A DNA stretch of 64,000 bases from Niastella sp. OAS944 (lineage in GTDB: Bacteria > Bacteroidota > Bacteroidia > Chitinophagales > Chitinophagaceae): contig JANUBW010000001.1 of the NCBI GenBank assembly GCA_024809215.1, positions 1,426,001-1,490,000 on the forward strand, given 5' to 3'. The notes under the pieces are model-generated. The model saw only the letters and a program-made list of their open reading frames with translations. It was not told the origin of the DNA and did no database searches. Positions 1 to 9,732 of the stretch are shown in pieces (the stretch's first letter is position 1; every line of letters begins with the position of its first letter). The position numbers and the translations under genes are program-made.

Positions 1-256
1 GAACCTTCAGCTCGCGCAACTCACGCATGGTGTTAACATCGCCATATCCAGGTATGTACATACGCAACGGGGTAAACACAATAAGTGCTACCGTTAAACC
101 GGTGAGCAGTACAAAAATGGTGCTAAGTGTGATGTAAACACTCAGTCTGGATAATTTAAACGTCACAACCTCTTCGTAAGTATCATCGTTCATCACTACC
201 AGTCGGTACCGGTTCTGCAAGCGCTTCAGGGTAGATTGGGCATCGAATTTAGCCAT
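1..256 (-). CDS. N-terminus of M23-type membrane peptidase (partial)
   Basis: The gene starts with ATG at 256 and runs off the left edge, leaving about 85 residues. Visible are a short basic cytoplasmic part (LKRLQNRYRLVVMNDDTYEE), one hydrophobic membrane segment at about residues 33-55, and the sequence FTPLRMYIPGYGD. From memory this resembles the N-terminal anchor of Bacteroidota M23 (LytM-like) peptidases, which cut peptidoglycan cross-links; the catalytic domain is outside the window, so the function is inferred. It is transcribed divergently from the PorW-like gene, sharing a 137-bp intergenic region. Confidence 0.6.
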   Translation of the reverse strand, partial: MAKFDAQSTLKRLQNRYRLVVMNDDTYEEVVTFKLSRLSVYITLSTIFVLLTGLTVALIVFTPLRMYIPGYGDVNTMRELRELKV

Positions 257-344
257 AGAGAGAGTTTCAAAACGCTAAAGGTAATAAGTTATTTTAATTA
301 GTGGTCACGAGTATAAAAATTAACGTTCTAACAAAATATTTTTC

Positions 345-374
345 TTGAAAATCAGTTAATAAGATTTTAGTTTG
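345..374 (+). promoter_or_regulatory. Probable Bacteroidota promoter for the porW-like gene
   Basis: A TTG at 345-347 is followed after 19 bases by TTAGTTTG at 367-374, one mismatch from the TAxxTTTG -7 consensus. Transcription would begin about 380, just before the TTG start codon at 394. Confidence 0.4.
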
Positions 375-393
375 TGGTAGAAATTCAAAGGAC

Positions 394-3300
394 TTGACGA
401 GGACACTTGCATTAATCATTATCTTAATAACAGCGCTTCCTAAGCTGAATGCTCAGGGGCCTTCGCTTTCTTTTGACTTAAAGAAGCCGCAAAAATTTGA
501 AAACCGGAAACTGGCTTCCGAAAAGACCGAAAGCCGGAAATTCCACGCAGTACGGCGTTTTACCCAAAACGGTATTACCAAATTCAACTATCATTTCAAC
601 GCATACAAGAAACTGGCCGATGTAATTGCCCGCGGTAAAGCAATGCACAAAGACGATTACAGCCGCCTGCTTTCTTTTTATAATTACAGCCTCGAACAAA
701 CCGCAAAAGATAAAACAGAGCTCGATTCCGTTATTTATAAAGCAAATGCAGGTATACTCTTACACGACCTTCGCAACAGCTGGGTCGATAACCTGTATAT
801 GCTCATGGGCCAGGCCTATTATTTTAAAAATACGCTCGACTCGGCCTACTTCAGTTTTCAATACATCAATTACGCTTTCTCACCCAAAGAAAAAGACGGG
901 TACGATAAACCCATAGGCTCCAACGCCAATAAAGACGAAGGTGGTAGTGTGTTCACCATTTCTACCAAAGAAAACAGCAGCGTTCTTCATAAGGTGTGGT
1001 CACGGCCACCCAGCCGCAATGAATCGCTCATTTGGCAAATAAAGACCTATATAGCCAATGACGAACTGCCCGAAGCTGCGGGTTTAATTGAAACGCTTAA
1101 ACACGATCCTAATTTTCCACAACGTTTAAAAACCGACCTGGCCGAAATGCAGGCATGGTGGTTCTATAAACAACAGGTATACGACAGCGCTGCTATCTAT
1201 CTTGAGCAGGCATTACCCAATGCAGAGAACCGCGAGGAAACAAGCCGCTGGCTGTACCTCATTGGACAAATGTATGAGCGGGCCAAAAATCCCGCCGATG
1301 CAGGTAAGTTCTATGAAAAAGCAGTTAGCCATACCCTTAACCCGGTACTGGAAGTATATGCCCGGTTAAATGCCATTCGCCAGAACAAAGGCGACGATAA
1401 AGTTATTCAGGAGAACATCAATGAACTGTTACACATGGCGCGTAAAGACCGCTATGTGGCCTACCGCGATATTATTTATTTCGCCGCTGCCGAAATGGAG
1501 CTGGAGCGTAACAATATCGCAGGCGCCAAAGCGCTTTTATTAAGAGCCACGGTAAACCCCGGTGAAGATCCATCGGTTCGCTCAAAAGCATTTTTACTGC
1601 TGGGCGATCTGTGTTTTAAAGAAAAGAATTACCCCGATGCCAAACGGTTTTACGATAGCATTACTGTTTTAAAACCCGATCTCGTTGACCTGGCATCGTT
1701 TAATAAATTAAAAGCAGCGCTTTCAAAGATCGTTGCTTATCAAAATACCATTACCCGGGAAGATAGTTTGCAACGTGTTGCCGCCATGCCCGATGCTGAG
1801 CGGGAGGTTTACATTAAAAAACTGGTAAAACAGTTACGCAAAACACAAGGGCTTAAAGAAGATGATGCCGGTGAAATTACGGGCGGTCCATTATCGTTCA
1901 ATGATAATAGTGGGCCCACCGATATGTTCAACAGCAACGCCAAAGGCGACTGGTATTTTTATAATGCCTCGCTGAAAGGAAAAGGCTATACTGAGTTTAA
2001 AGGACAATGGGGCAACCGGCCAAACGTTGATAACTGGCAACGGTTAGCGGCCATAAAACAGTCGAGTGCAACCGCAACAGCCAATATCGATGAAGCCGAA
2101 GTCAACGGAGGTAAGATTACACCCGCCGGCGCCCTATCGTACGAGGAATTGTTGAAAACCGTTCCGCTTACGCCGGCGCAAATGGCTGCCTCGAACGACT
2201 CTATTGAAAAAGCACAGTTCAACCTGGGTAAGGCTTATCTCGAAGGACTGGAAGATTATGCTTCTACCATCAACACCCTCGAAGCCTTCCTTACCCGTTT
2301 TCCCGAAAGTAAGCACAGACCCGAAGCCCTGTTCCTGCTGGCTTATTGTTACAACAAAACCGGTGATGCCGCAAAAGCAGCCGCCGTACAAAGTGAGCTG
2401 AAACAAAAATACGCAGGTACAAATTTCGAAAAGATCGTATCGAACCCCAATGGCATTTCGGCCGACAGCACTGCCAAACTCGATATGACCCGCCGCTACG
2501 ACAACATTTACAACTTATATATTGAAGGCAATTTCGATGAAGCGCAGGCGCAAAAGAAAATTGCCGATAGCATGTACAACAAAAACTACTGGACACCCCA
2601 GTTGTTGTACATTCAATCTGTTTATTACATCAAACAACGTCAGGACGATTCGGCCAAGAAAACCCTTACCGATATCACCCGCCTGTTCCCCACCTCACCA
2701 ATGGCTGCCAAAGCCAGGGCATTGATAGATGTATTAAGCCGTCGCAAACAAATTGAAGAATATCTTACCAATTTACAAATAGAGCGCCCGGTGGAAGACA
2801 GCACCGCAGAACCTGTAGCAGTTGTAACGCCGCCGCCAGTTAAGCAGCAACCGGTTGTACAACAGCCTGCTGTTCAGGAGCCGCCTGTAGCGTCCAAACC
2901 CGATCCCAAGCCGGCTACCAATATGCCCAAAACACAGCAGCCAGCCACTACTGTGCCCAAGGTAGATCAGCCAAAACCAGATGTGGCCAAAATCGACAAG
3001 CCGGTTACAACACCAGTGAAACCACCTGTAAACCAGTTGCCGCCACCACCGGTGAAAAAAGATTCTGCAGCCATACCAAAGGTGAAGGTGGAAGAACCCA
3101 AACCGCTGGTGCTTACGCATAATGCAGAACAGCCGCATTATGTGGCCATTGTGCTCGATAAAGTAGACCCCGTTTATGTAAACGAGGCCCGCAATGCTTT
3201 TACCCGCTACAACCGCGAGCAGTATTCTACCAAAGGTTTAAGTGTTAACAACCAGAACGTAAGCGATGCGTACAAACTGGTGCTCATTGGCGCTTTTCCT

Positions 3301-3492
3301 AATGCAGGCGATGCTATGAACTACATTGAAAAAACTAAAAAGCTGGCAGCCACTGAAATAGTGCCCTGGTTACCGGCAACCAAATACTCATTTATCATTG
3401 TTACCGATAACAACCTGCAGGTATTGATGAACACCAAGGATGTTAACGCACTTAAACAATTCCTGAATCAACAATATCCCGGTAAATTTTAA
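394..3492 (+). CDS. Type IX secretion accessory protein, PorW/SprE family
   Basis: A 1032-residue exported repeat protein. It has a hydrophobic signal (LALIIILITALPKLNAQ), a long TPR-rich region (residues ~50-800), a Pro/Lys/Gln-rich linker (~805-905) and a conserved C-terminal domain. The early motif FHAVRRFTQNGITKFNYHFNA and the segment KDDYSRLLSFYNYSLEQ are recognisable from the PorW/SprE family, needed for T9SS-dependent secretion and gliding in relatives. The start is TTG at 394: an in-frame stop lies at 346 and no ATG occurs between; AAAGGAC just before it may help initiation. No lipobox Cys is visible, although characterised members are lipoproteins. T9SS sorting domains elsewhere in the window fit this assignment. 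Confidence 0.8.
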   Translation: MTRTLALIIILITALPKLNAQGPSLSFDLKKPQKFENRKLASEKTESRKFHAVRRFTQNGITKFNYHFNAYKKLADVIARGKAMHKDDYSRLLSFYNYSLEQTAKDKTELDSVIYKANAGILLHDLRNSWVDNLYMLMGQAYYFKNTLDSAYFSFQYINYAFSPKEKDGYDKPIGSNANKDEGGSVFTISTKENSSVLHKVWSRPPSRNESLIWQIKTYIANDELPEAAGLIETLKHDPNFPQRLKTDLAEMQAWWFYKQQVYDSAAIYLEQALPNAENREETSRWLYLIGQMYERAKNPADAGKFYEKAVSHTLNPVLEVYARLNAIRQNKGDDKVIQENINELLHMARKDRYVAYRDIIYFAAAEMELERNNIAGAKALLLRATVNPGEDPSVRSKAFLLLGDLCFKEKNYPDAKRFYDSITVLKPDLVDLASFNKLKAALSKIVAYQNTITREDSLQRVAAMPDAEREVYIKKLVKQLRKTQGLKEDDAGEITGGPLSFNDNSGPTDMFNSNAKGDWYFYNASLKGKGYTEFKGQWGNRPNVDNWQRLAAIKQSSATATANIDEAEVNGGKITPAGALSYEELLKTVPLTPAQMAASNDSIEKAQFNLGKAYLEGLEDYASTINTLEAFLTRFPESKHRPEALFLLAYCYNKTGDAAKAAAVQSELKQKYAGTNFEKIVSNPNGISADSTAKLDMTRRYDNIYNLYIEGNFDEAQAQKKIADSMYNKNYWTPQLLYIQSVYYIKQRQDDSAKKTLTDITRLFPTSPMAAKARALIDVLSRRKQIEEYLTNLQIERPVEDSTAEPVAVVTPPPVKQQPVVQQPAVQEPPVASKPDPKPATNMPKTQQPATTVPKVDQPKPDVAKIDKPVTTPVKPPVNQLPPPPVKKDSAAIPKVKVEEPKPLVLTHNAEQPHYVAIVLDKVDPVYVNEARNAFTRYNREQYSTKGLSVNNQNVSDAYKLVLIGAFPNAGDAMNYIEKTKKLAATEIVPWLPATKYSFIIVTDNNLQVLMNTKDVNALKQFLNQQYPGKF

Positions 3493-3726
3493 TCTTTTAA
3501 TTCGCTTCTAAGGGAGTTCTAATTCTATTATTCTTTTTTTTCATTTTCAACGCATTATCTTTTCCGTTTGCTTACCGCTCAAAACCGGCCAGTGGCCTAA
3601 AAAACTGGCTGGGAAAAATTATTAAGAATACTTTCGTAGCAGGGGCTGGTTTTATCGGGTATAAAGCATGATTTTTGCAATTCGTAAAATCCCGGGGAAA
3701 AATTCCGGTTTACAAAACGCCCAACT

Positions 3727-6126
3727 ATGACGCGCGCAGTTAAAATATTCTGGAAAGTATTTCTTATTGGATTTCTGGTGATTGTATTAATGATCACACT
3801 TATAAGCGTTGGCTTGTTTGGAAAAATGCCCTCGCTAGCCCAACTGGAAAATCCTTCCATCACCCTGGCCTCTGAGGTGCTTGGCGACGACGGTACCCTG
3901 CTTGGGAAATATTATAAAGAAAAGGGGAACCGGAGCTTTGTTGGCTACAAAGACATTTCGAAACATGTGGTTGACGCCCTGGTAGCTACTGAAGACGAAC
4001 GTTTTTACGACCACTCCGGTATCGATGGCAAGTCGCTGGCCCGGGCCATATTTTATATGGGTAAAGAAGGCGGTGGCAGTACCATTACCCAACAGCTGGC
4101 CCTGAACATGTTCGATGAAAGAGCCGAGAACAAGATCACCCGTTTAATACAGAAGTTGAAAGAGAACATCATTGCCGTAAAGCTGGAAAGGAATTTCACC
4201 AAACAGGAGATCCTTGCCCTTTACCTCAATACGGTTTCTTTTAGCGATAACGTGTATGGCATTCGCAACGCTTCACGCACCTTCTTTTCAAAAGAACCCG
4301 ACCGTCTTAATGTGGAAGAAGCCGCTGTTCTTATAGGCATGCTCAAAGCTACCGGTACATATAACCCACGTACCAACTATAAAGCATCGTTCGAACGCCG
4401 CAATACCGTGCTCGATCAAATGACGCGCAATAATTATCTTTCCGAAGCACAGGGAACAAGCCTTAAAAAAGATCCCATAAAGCTCAACTATAAAAAGCTG
4501 AACGAGAACAATGGTATAGCGCCTTATTTTCTCGATGTAATTCGCGATGATCTGAAGAAATGGTGCAGCGAACATAAAAAGCCCGATGGCGACAACTACG
4601 ACATTTATGAAGATGGGCTGCATGTATATACTACCATCAATCCCCGTATGCAGTTGTATGCAGAAGAAGCGGTGGCCAAACACCTTCCGGTACTGCAACG
4701 TGCATTGGCCAGCCAAAGAAGCTTAAAGAACGACAACGTTTGGAAAGGTCATGAGAATGTGCTCGAAAGCAATATGCGTAACAGCGACCGCTGGCGTAAT
4801 CTAAAGGCAGAAGGGCTTAGCGATGAGCAGATCAAAAAATCGTTCAGGACAAAAGTTCGTATGAAGGTGTTTGCCTGGAACAGTAAACGCGAGAAGGATA
4901 CCATTATGTCGCCGCTTGATTCTATCAAGTACCATCGCGAAATGCTGCAAACCGCCTTTATGGTTACCGATCCTATGAGCGGACAGGTTAAAGCATGGGT
5001 GGGTGGAATCGACTTCAAGAACTATAAATACGATCACGTAAACCTGAAAACAAAACGTCAGGTTGGTTCATCAATAAAACCATTTTTGTATGCGCTTGCT
5101 ATAGAAGAATATGGTTTCACACCAGAAACCATGTGTGAGGCCACGCAACAATACTTCCCCGGTTCGGGTTATGTACCTGCAAAACCAAACCCCAAAGTAT
5201 CGGGTACACGTACCATGGCTACCGGTTTGGCCTATTCTATTAACGAAGTAGCGGCCTATATAATAAAACAAACCACGCCCAAACGTTTTGCCGAGTTCCT
5301 TCATCAGATCAATATACCAACCAAGGTAACGCCCTACCCCAGCATCAGTTTGGGTACCTGCGAACTGTCGTTGTATGAAATGATGTGGGGGTACAGCATG
5401 TTCCCTACCGGTGGCTTTAGTATTAAACCGGTATACATTACCCGTATTGAAGACAAGAACGGTAATGTACTGGCCCGCTTCGATACCGAACGTAAAGAAG
5501 TGATCAGCGCCGCGTCGGCTTATACTATGGCGCGCATGATGCAGGGACCTGTTGATTTTGGTACTGCTGCCGGCTTACGTGGCCGTTTAGGCGTAGCCGA
5601 AATGGGCGGTAAAACAGGTACTACCAACGATAACAGCGATGCCTGGTTCTTTGGTTATACGCCTCAGTTACTGGCCGGTGTTTGGATAGGTTGCGACGAC
5701 CGCTTTATAAGACTGGAAGGCGGATTAGGTTATGGTGGCGCAGCTGCCCGGCCTATTTGGGAAGCATTCTATGCAAAGGCATTTGCCGATAAAACACTGG
5801 GGCTCGATAGACAGGCCAAATTCGTAAGACCTGAAAGCCTGCGTAATGAATCTTATTACGATATGGGCAACCTCATTGAGCAAACACCACCACCCGGAGC
5901 CGAAGGCGCCGATGTGGGTGGTGGCGACGCAGCTGCCTACCTCGATAAACCCGATACCCAGAATATTCCAACAGAATCGAAAGAGGCTATGGAAGAACAA
6001 AAGGTATTGAAAGAAGCCACCAGCACAAAGAATCAGATACCTAAAGACTCCATACTGCCTGATGAACAAAAGAAAAAGAAAGGTTTCTTTAGAAGGCTTT
6101 TTGGCAAAAAAGAAAATAAAGAATAA
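3727..6126 (+). CDS. Class A penicillin-binding protein (PBP1A type)
   Basis: A bifunctional peptidoglycan synthase of 799 residues: glycosyltransferase polymerising lipid II and transpeptidase cross-linking stem peptides in the periplasm. One N-terminal membrane segment (~9-31) is followed by a GT51 domain with the signatures ATEDERFYDHSGID and GGSTITQQLA. The transpeptidase domain has all three active-site motifs: SxxK in GSSIKPF (~449), SxN in YSINE, and KTGTT (~629). The C-terminus is a charged low-complexity tail rich in Lys and Glu. It follows the PorW gene on the same strand after a 234-bp gap, so it may have its own promoter, and is closed by a clear terminator. Confidence 0.95.
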   Translation: MTRAVKIFWKVFLIGFLVIVLMITLISVGLFGKMPSLAQLENPSITLASEVLGDDGTLLGKYYKEKGNRSFVGYKDISKHVVDALVATEDERFYDHSGIDGKSLARAIFYMGKEGGGSTITQQLALNMFDERAENKITRLIQKLKENIIAVKLERNFTKQEILALYLNTVSFSDNVYGIRNASRTFFSKEPDRLNVEEAAVLIGMLKATGTYNPRTNYKASFERRNTVLDQMTRNNYLSEAQGTSLKKDPIKLNYKKLNENNGIAPYFLDVIRDDLKKWCSEHKKPDGDNYDIYEDGLHVYTTINPRMQLYAEEAVAKHLPVLQRALASQRSLKNDNVWKGHENVLESNMRNSDRWRNLKAEGLSDEQIKKSFRTKVRMKVFAWNSKREKDTIMSPLDSIKYHREMLQTAFMVTDPMSGQVKAWVGGIDFKNYKYDHVNLKTKRQVGSSIKPFLYALAIEEYGFTPETMCEATQQYFPGSGYVPAKPNPKVSGTRTMATGLAYSINEVAAYIIKQTTPKRFAEFLHQINIPTKVTPYPSISLGTCELSLYEMMWGYSMFPTGGFSIKPVYITRIEDKNGNVLARFDTERKEVISAASAYTMARMMQGPVDFGTAAGLRGRLGVAEMGGKTGTTNDNSDAWFFGYTPQLLAGVWIGCDDRFIRLEGGLGYGGAAARPIWEAFYAKAFADKTLGLDRQAKFVRPESLRNESYYDMGNLIEQTPPPGAEGADVGGGDAAAYLDKPDTQNIPTESKEAMEEQKVLKEATSTKNQIPKDSILPDEQKKKKGFFRRLFGKKENKE

Positions 6127-6131
6127 ACATA

Positions 6132-6161
6132 AAAACCTTCCGATGCACCGGAAGGTTTTTC
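6132..6161 (+). terminator. Rho-independent terminator after PBP1A gene
   Basis: Stem AAACCTTCCG / CGGAAGGTTT around a short loop, followed by a T-rich tract, beginning six bases past the stop codon. Confidence 0.9.
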
Positions 6162-6271
6162 TTTTACACCATCCTATGTTTTAACCATCTAACCCGCCGT
6201 TAAACAACAGGTGTAATTATCATGTAGCGATTTTGAAATACTACGTAGCTTATATTTCAAAATTAACTGAC

Positions 6272-7381
6272 ATGAAAAAGATATTGATTGCTTGTTTAGC
6301 ATTGACATGCTATATCGTTTCTTACTCACAGTTAACCGCACCGCCCTTTGGTGGTAATAAAAAAGCCATGGTTGGCGAACGCATTGGCATTACCGATGTT
6401 ACCATCCATTACGACCGGCCAGGTGTAAAAGGCCGCGAAGGAAAGATATGGGGTGAGCTTATTCAGAAAGGTTTTACCGATCAGGGTTTTGGCACCAGCA
6501 AAGCAGCACCCTGGCGGGCAGGGGCCAACGAAAATACGACCATTGAATTCTCTACACCGGTAAACATTGAAGGACAGGCGCTGCCAGCCGGCAAATACGG
6601 GTTCTTTATAGCCTATGAGCCCGAAGAATGTACCGTTATCTTTTCAAAGAATGCAAGCTCCTGGGGCAGCTTCTACTACGATCCTAAAGAAGATGCGTTG
6701 CGCGTTAAGGTAAAACCCAAACCACTCGATAAAAGCGTTGAGTGGTTAACGTATGCTTTTACCGATGAAACCAATAGCGGCGCTACCATTTCTTTAACCT
6801 GGGAAAAATTACAAATACCCTTTAAAGTAGAAACCGATTATAACAACCTGCAATTGGAATCGTTCCGCCGCGAGCTGCGTAGCGAAAAGGCCTTTAATCC
6901 TGGGTGGCAAAGCTTTAACCAGGCCGCACTGTTCTGTTTACAAAACAATGTTAGCCTTGAAGAAGGTATGAAGTGGAGTGAAGATGCTATTAACCTGCCC
7001 TTTATTGGACAAAAGAATTTTACCACGCTATCAACCAGGGCCGGCTATTTAAGAAAGTTCAATAAAGAAGCAGAAGCCGATGCGTTGATGAAGGAAGCAT
7101 TGAACTTAGGTACCATGAACCAGATACACGGTTATGCACGGCAGTTACTACAACAAAAGAAACCAAAAGAGGCCTTCGATGTGTTTAAGGTAAACTACGA
7201 CAAGAACCCCAACGAGTTCACCACCCAGGTGGGTATGGCGCGTGGCTATTCAGCTATAGGTGATTATAAAAAAGCATTGGGCTTTGCCCAAAAAGCCCTT
7301 CCCAAAGCCCGTGATAATGTGAATAAGTTGAGTGTGGAGAAGATGATCAAGACGTTGCAGGAAGGGAAGGATATTAATTAG
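6272..7381 (+). CDS. DUF2911 domain protein with TPR-like C-terminus
   Basis: A 369-residue exported protein. I chose ATG at 6272, which gives a typical signal peptide (MKKILIACLALTCYIVSYSQ), over a TTG 39 bases upstream. Residues ~20-185 look like DUF2911: ITDVTIHYDRPGVKGREGKIWG, then WRAGANENTTIEFS and LPAGKYGFFI. The C-terminal half is helical with TPR-like repeats (YARQLLQQKKPKEAFDVF; GYSAIGDYKKALGFAQKAL). Family function is unknown. The stop codon TAG runs directly into an octamer repeat array (TTGACGAG). Confidence 0.85.
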   Translation: MKKILIACLALTCYIVSYSQLTAPPFGGNKKAMVGERIGITDVTIHYDRPGVKGREGKIWGELIQKGFTDQGFGTSKAAPWRAGANENTTIEFSTPVNIEGQALPAGKYGFFIAYEPEECTVIFSKNASSWGSFYYDPKEDALRVKVKPKPLDKSVEWLTYAFTDETNSGATISLTWEKLQIPFKVETDYNNLQLESFRRELRSEKAFNPGWQSFNQAALFCLQNNVSLEEGMKWSEDAINLPFIGQKNFTTLSTRAGYLRKFNKEAEADALMKEALNLGTMNQIHGYARQLLQQKKPKEAFDVFKVNYDKNPNEFTTQVGMARGYSAIGDYKKALGFAQKALPKARDNVNKLSVEKMIKTLQEGKDIN

Positions 7382-7443
7382 TTGACGAGTTAACGAGGGA
7401 GTTGAAAAGTTGATAAGGTTGATATAGTTGATACAGTTGATAA
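7379..7443 (+). repeat. Octamer tandem array (family A) at stop codon
   Basis: From the TAG stop: TTGACGAG, TTAACGAG, then degenerate units such as TTGAAAAG, TTGATAAG, TTGATATAG, TTGATACAG. Same unit type as arrays at 9703, 10693, 17375, 21203, 31425 and 62745. Confidence 0.8.
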
Positions 7444-7662
7444 AGGCAGGTTCATAGTTCTTAGTTTTCAGTTCTTAGTTCCTTTAAATTCAGAACTCGC
7501 GATTAATAGCTGGCGGTCGATAGTTTCAGTTTTCGAGGCGGCGCGACGGTGTACGGCGTCGCGCGAAGCTGTATTTATTTCACGTTTGCCGTTTCACGTT
7601 TTACGATTAGCAAGGCTCGAAGCATTGCGAGCCATTGCCGATTGCCGATTGACGATTGCCGG
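7444..7662. repeat. Mosaic of repeat families D and C, plus GC-rich palindrome
   Basis: First come units like TCATAGTTCTTAG and TTCAGTTCTTAG (7450-7482). Next is a GC-rich inverted repeat GCGCGACG...CGTCGCGC (~7538-7561). Last is a family C element in reverse orientation: CACGTTTGCCGTTTCACG, a core with GGCTCGAAGCATTGCGAGCC, and repeated ATTGCCG heptamers. No coding potential is seen. Confidence 0.7.
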
Positions 7663-7682
7663 TGTTGAGTCACCATACACGA

Positions 7683-7716
7683 AAAAAGCTGCCTGGGAAC
7701 CCAGACAGCTTTTTTA
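7683..7716 (-). terminator. Bidirectional terminator of the trp-his-tlpA run
   Basis: AAAAAAGCTG-CCTGGG, two-base loop, CCCAG-A-CAGCTTTTTT, with T-runs on both strands. It lies 50 bp beyond the tlpA-like stop codon and marks the 3' end of the minus-strand gene run. Confidence 0.85.
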
Positions 7717-7765
7717 TCTGTAATATTATTCATTTTAATTCTTCCCCTTTAGGGGGCCGGGGGCA

Positions 7766-8854
7766 TTACTTACATCCCAACAACTCACACAACTTCGCTT
7801 CCAGATCCTGACCACGCAGGTTCTTACCTACGATCTTTCCACTGGGGTCTACAAGAAAGTTCTGTGGAATGCTTTCAATTTTGTATTTACGGGCGGCGGC
7901 ATTGTTCCATGATTGAAGATCGCTCACTTGCGTCCAGGCAAGGCCATCGTCTTTTATAGCCTGGATCCAGCTTTCGCGCGACTTATCGAGCGATACACCC
8001 AATACGGTGAAGTTTTTGTCTTTAAACTTTTTAAATGCGGTTACAACATTAGGGTTCTCCATACGGCAGGGTTTGCACCAGCTGGCCCAAAAATCAATCA
8101 GCACATACTTACCTCTGAACGAGTTTAACGATACCGGTGTACCGGTTGTATCGTTCTGGGTGAATTCGATGGCTTCGCTGCCAATAGTACCAACTTTGCT
8201 GGCGGCTAAACCTTCTTCCAGCATTTTTCCATAAAAGCCCTGTTGGTTGGCGGGGCTCAATTTGGCAAAACGTTTCTCCAGTATAACCGGGTCCTGCTCC
8301 AGTTCGCGGGTAACCACCAGCAGGAACGGTGCAACAGGCGATGCCTTTTTTTCTGCAACAAACTTTTCAATAGCAGCTACCGTTGCATCGAATGTAGTTT
8401 TAGATAATGCTACCAAAGAATCGTTCGGTTGTTGATTCGGAGTGGCATACATCTGCTGGTTCAACGCCGTAAGCTTTTGAAACAATGGGTTGAAGATCTT
8501 CTGAAACTCGTTGAAATCGTTGTTCACTGCAGAACCCTTCACCACAAAGTCCTTCACGTTTTCAATATTACCCTTTACGGTTATGTTCTCATTGCCAATG
8601 AATAATATCGATTTTTTTCCGGCAACATCAAAATTCAGCTGATGCAGGTTGGGCTCAGCTATTGTTCCCTTTAATACAAACGTACCCTTGTTTACCACAC
8701 CTCTTGCCACGGTATCGGTAGGTTTGTTCATGTCAACCAGGCTTACCTTGCTTTTTTCAGCCAGTCCGGTTACGGTACCCGTTATCACAAATCCCTTTTG
8801 CTGCGCCATTACCGCACCGGGTATTAAAAAAAGTCCTGCTATCAGCTTCTTCAT
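7766..8854 (-). CDS. Exported thioredoxin-like protein (DUF4369 + TlpA)
   Basis: A 362-residue periplasmic thiol-disulfide protein. A signal peptide (MKKLIAGLFLIPGAVMAQ) is followed by a DUF4369-like beta domain (~20-130; GTVTGLAEKSKVSLVDM), a helical linker, and a TlpA/AhpC-type thioredoxin fold (~225-362). The active site is WCKPC near residue 260 in the context LIDFWASWCKPCRMENP; the cis-Pro lies in IESIPQNFL. Such proteins reduce disulfides of exported partners; the partner here is unknown. Its start is one base after the hisIE stop, so it is probably the last gene of the trp-his run. A functional link to histidine synthesis is not obvious. Confidence 0.9.
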   Translation of the reverse strand: MKKLIAGLFLIPGAVMAQQKGFVITGTVTGLAEKSKVSLVDMNKPTDTVARGVVNKGTFVLKGTIAEPNLHQLNFDVAGKKSILFIGNENITVKGNIENVKDFVVKGSAVNNDFNEFQKIFNPLFQKLTALNQQMYATPNQQPNDSLVALSKTTFDATVAAIEKFVAEKKASPVAPFLLVVTRELEQDPVILEKRFAKLSPANQQGFYGKMLEEGLAASKVGTIGSEAIEFTQNDTTGTPVSLNSFRGKYVLIDFWASWCKPCRMENPNVVTAFKKFKDKNFTVLGVSLDKSRESWIQAIKDDGLAWTQVSDLQSWNNAAARKYKIESIPQNFLVDPSGKIVGKNLRGQDLEAKLCELLGCK

Positions 8855-8855
8855 A

Positions 8856-9464
8856 TTACTTTTTATTGGAGTGTCGGTTTTGTAAAATACTTACCACCTG
8901 TTGCAAATTATAACCTTTTGCGTTAAGTAATACCAAATAATGGAACATCAGGTCGGCCGCCTCGTTCAGGAACAGGTCTTCGTTACTATCTTTTGCTTCA
9001 ATGACCAGTTCTACCGCTTCTTCGCCTACTTTTTGGGCAATTTTATTAATGCCTTTGTTAAAAAGCTGACGCACATACGACTTTTCGTCCTCGCTCTTTT
9101 TACGTAACTCAATGATATCCTGCAAGTAATATAAAAAATCCTCGCTATGGTTACGTTCGCTCCAGCAGGTATCGGCGCCGGTATGGCAGGTGGGGCCCAG
9201 GGGCTGGGCCTTTATAAGTAAAGTATCGTTGTCACAATCTGACAGTATTTCTTTTACCAGCAGGTGATTGCCACTCTCCTCGCCTTTTGTCCACAGCCGT
9301 TGTTTACTGCGGCTAAAGAAAGTCACTTTGCCTTCAGACATTGTTTTTTTCAGGGCCTCTTCGTTCATAAAACCCATCATTAGCACTTTGTGGGTTGTAA
9401 AATCCTGAATTATGGCGGGCACCAGGCCATCGCTGTATTTATTGAAATCTACTTTCATGATCAT
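8856..9464 (-). CDS. hisIE: Phosphoribosyl-AMP cyclohydrolase / phosphoribosyl-ATP pyrophosphatase
   Basis: A bifunctional enzyme of 202 residues for steps 2 and 3 of histidine synthesis. The HisI domain (~1-105) has WTKGEESGNH and the metal-binding segment GPTCHTGADTCW. The HisE domain (~110-202) has the NTP-pyrophosphohydrolase-like helices QKVGEEAVELVIEAKD and EAADLMFHYLVLL. Two start codons are possible (ATG at 9464 or 9458); neither has a strong ribosome-binding site. It is separated from hisF by 265 bp of repeats but lies one base before the tlpA-like gene. Confidence 0.95.
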   Translation of the reverse strand: MIMKVDFNKYSDGLVPAIIQDFTTHKVLMMGFMNEEALKKTMSEGKVTFFSRSKQRLWTKGEESGNHLLVKEILSDCDNDTLLIKAQPLGPTCHTGADTCWSERNHSEDFLYYLQDIIELRKKSEDEKSYVRQLFNKGINKIAQKVGEEAVELVIEAKDSNEDLFLNEAADLMFHYLVLLNAKGYNLQQVVSILQNRHSNKK

Positions 9465-9481
9465 TATTTGTTAGTTCATTG

Positions 9482-9606
9482 AACCCTTAATCAATCGGCA
9501 ATCGTGAATCGGCAATGGGGCCCGAAACTTAAAGCCTCGCTATTCGTGAAACGGTCCGCCAGCTGGCGGATGAAACGTGAAAAGGCTCGTGATTTTTATC
9601 CAAATC
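9482..9606 (+). repeat. Family C heptamer element with CCGCCAGCTGGCGG palindrome
   Basis: Left heptamers (AATCGGCAATCGTGAATCGG), a core (GGCCCGAAACTTAAAGCCTCGC) and right units (GTGAAACGG, then GAAACGTGAAAAGG). The right arm is interrupted at 9553-9568 by the palindrome TCCGCCAGCTGGCGGA. The same palindrome sits in the decayed tRNA copy at 55568. Confidence 0.75.
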
Positions 9607-9639
9607 ACAAATAGCACGCTTAAAACTGCAATACATTTC

Positions 9640-9732
9640 CATTATCACATTATCAAATTATCACATTGGCTTTCACCTCTTTCACCTTTTCAGCCCCCTA
9701 GTCAACTCGTCAACTTGTTAACTCGTCAACTA
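9640..9732 (-). repeat. TTATCACA array and octamer family A array at hisF stop
   Basis: ATTATCACATTATCAAATTATCACATT at 9642-9668 is followed by the octamer array. Read from hisF it is stop codon TAG, TTGACGAG, TTAACAAG, TTGACGAG, TTGACTAG (9702-9732). Confidence 0.8.

Noticed and set aside
7379-7662. Insertion sequence or transposon remnant
   Set aside because: No transposase fragment or paired terminal repeats with target duplication were found; short repeats explain the region.
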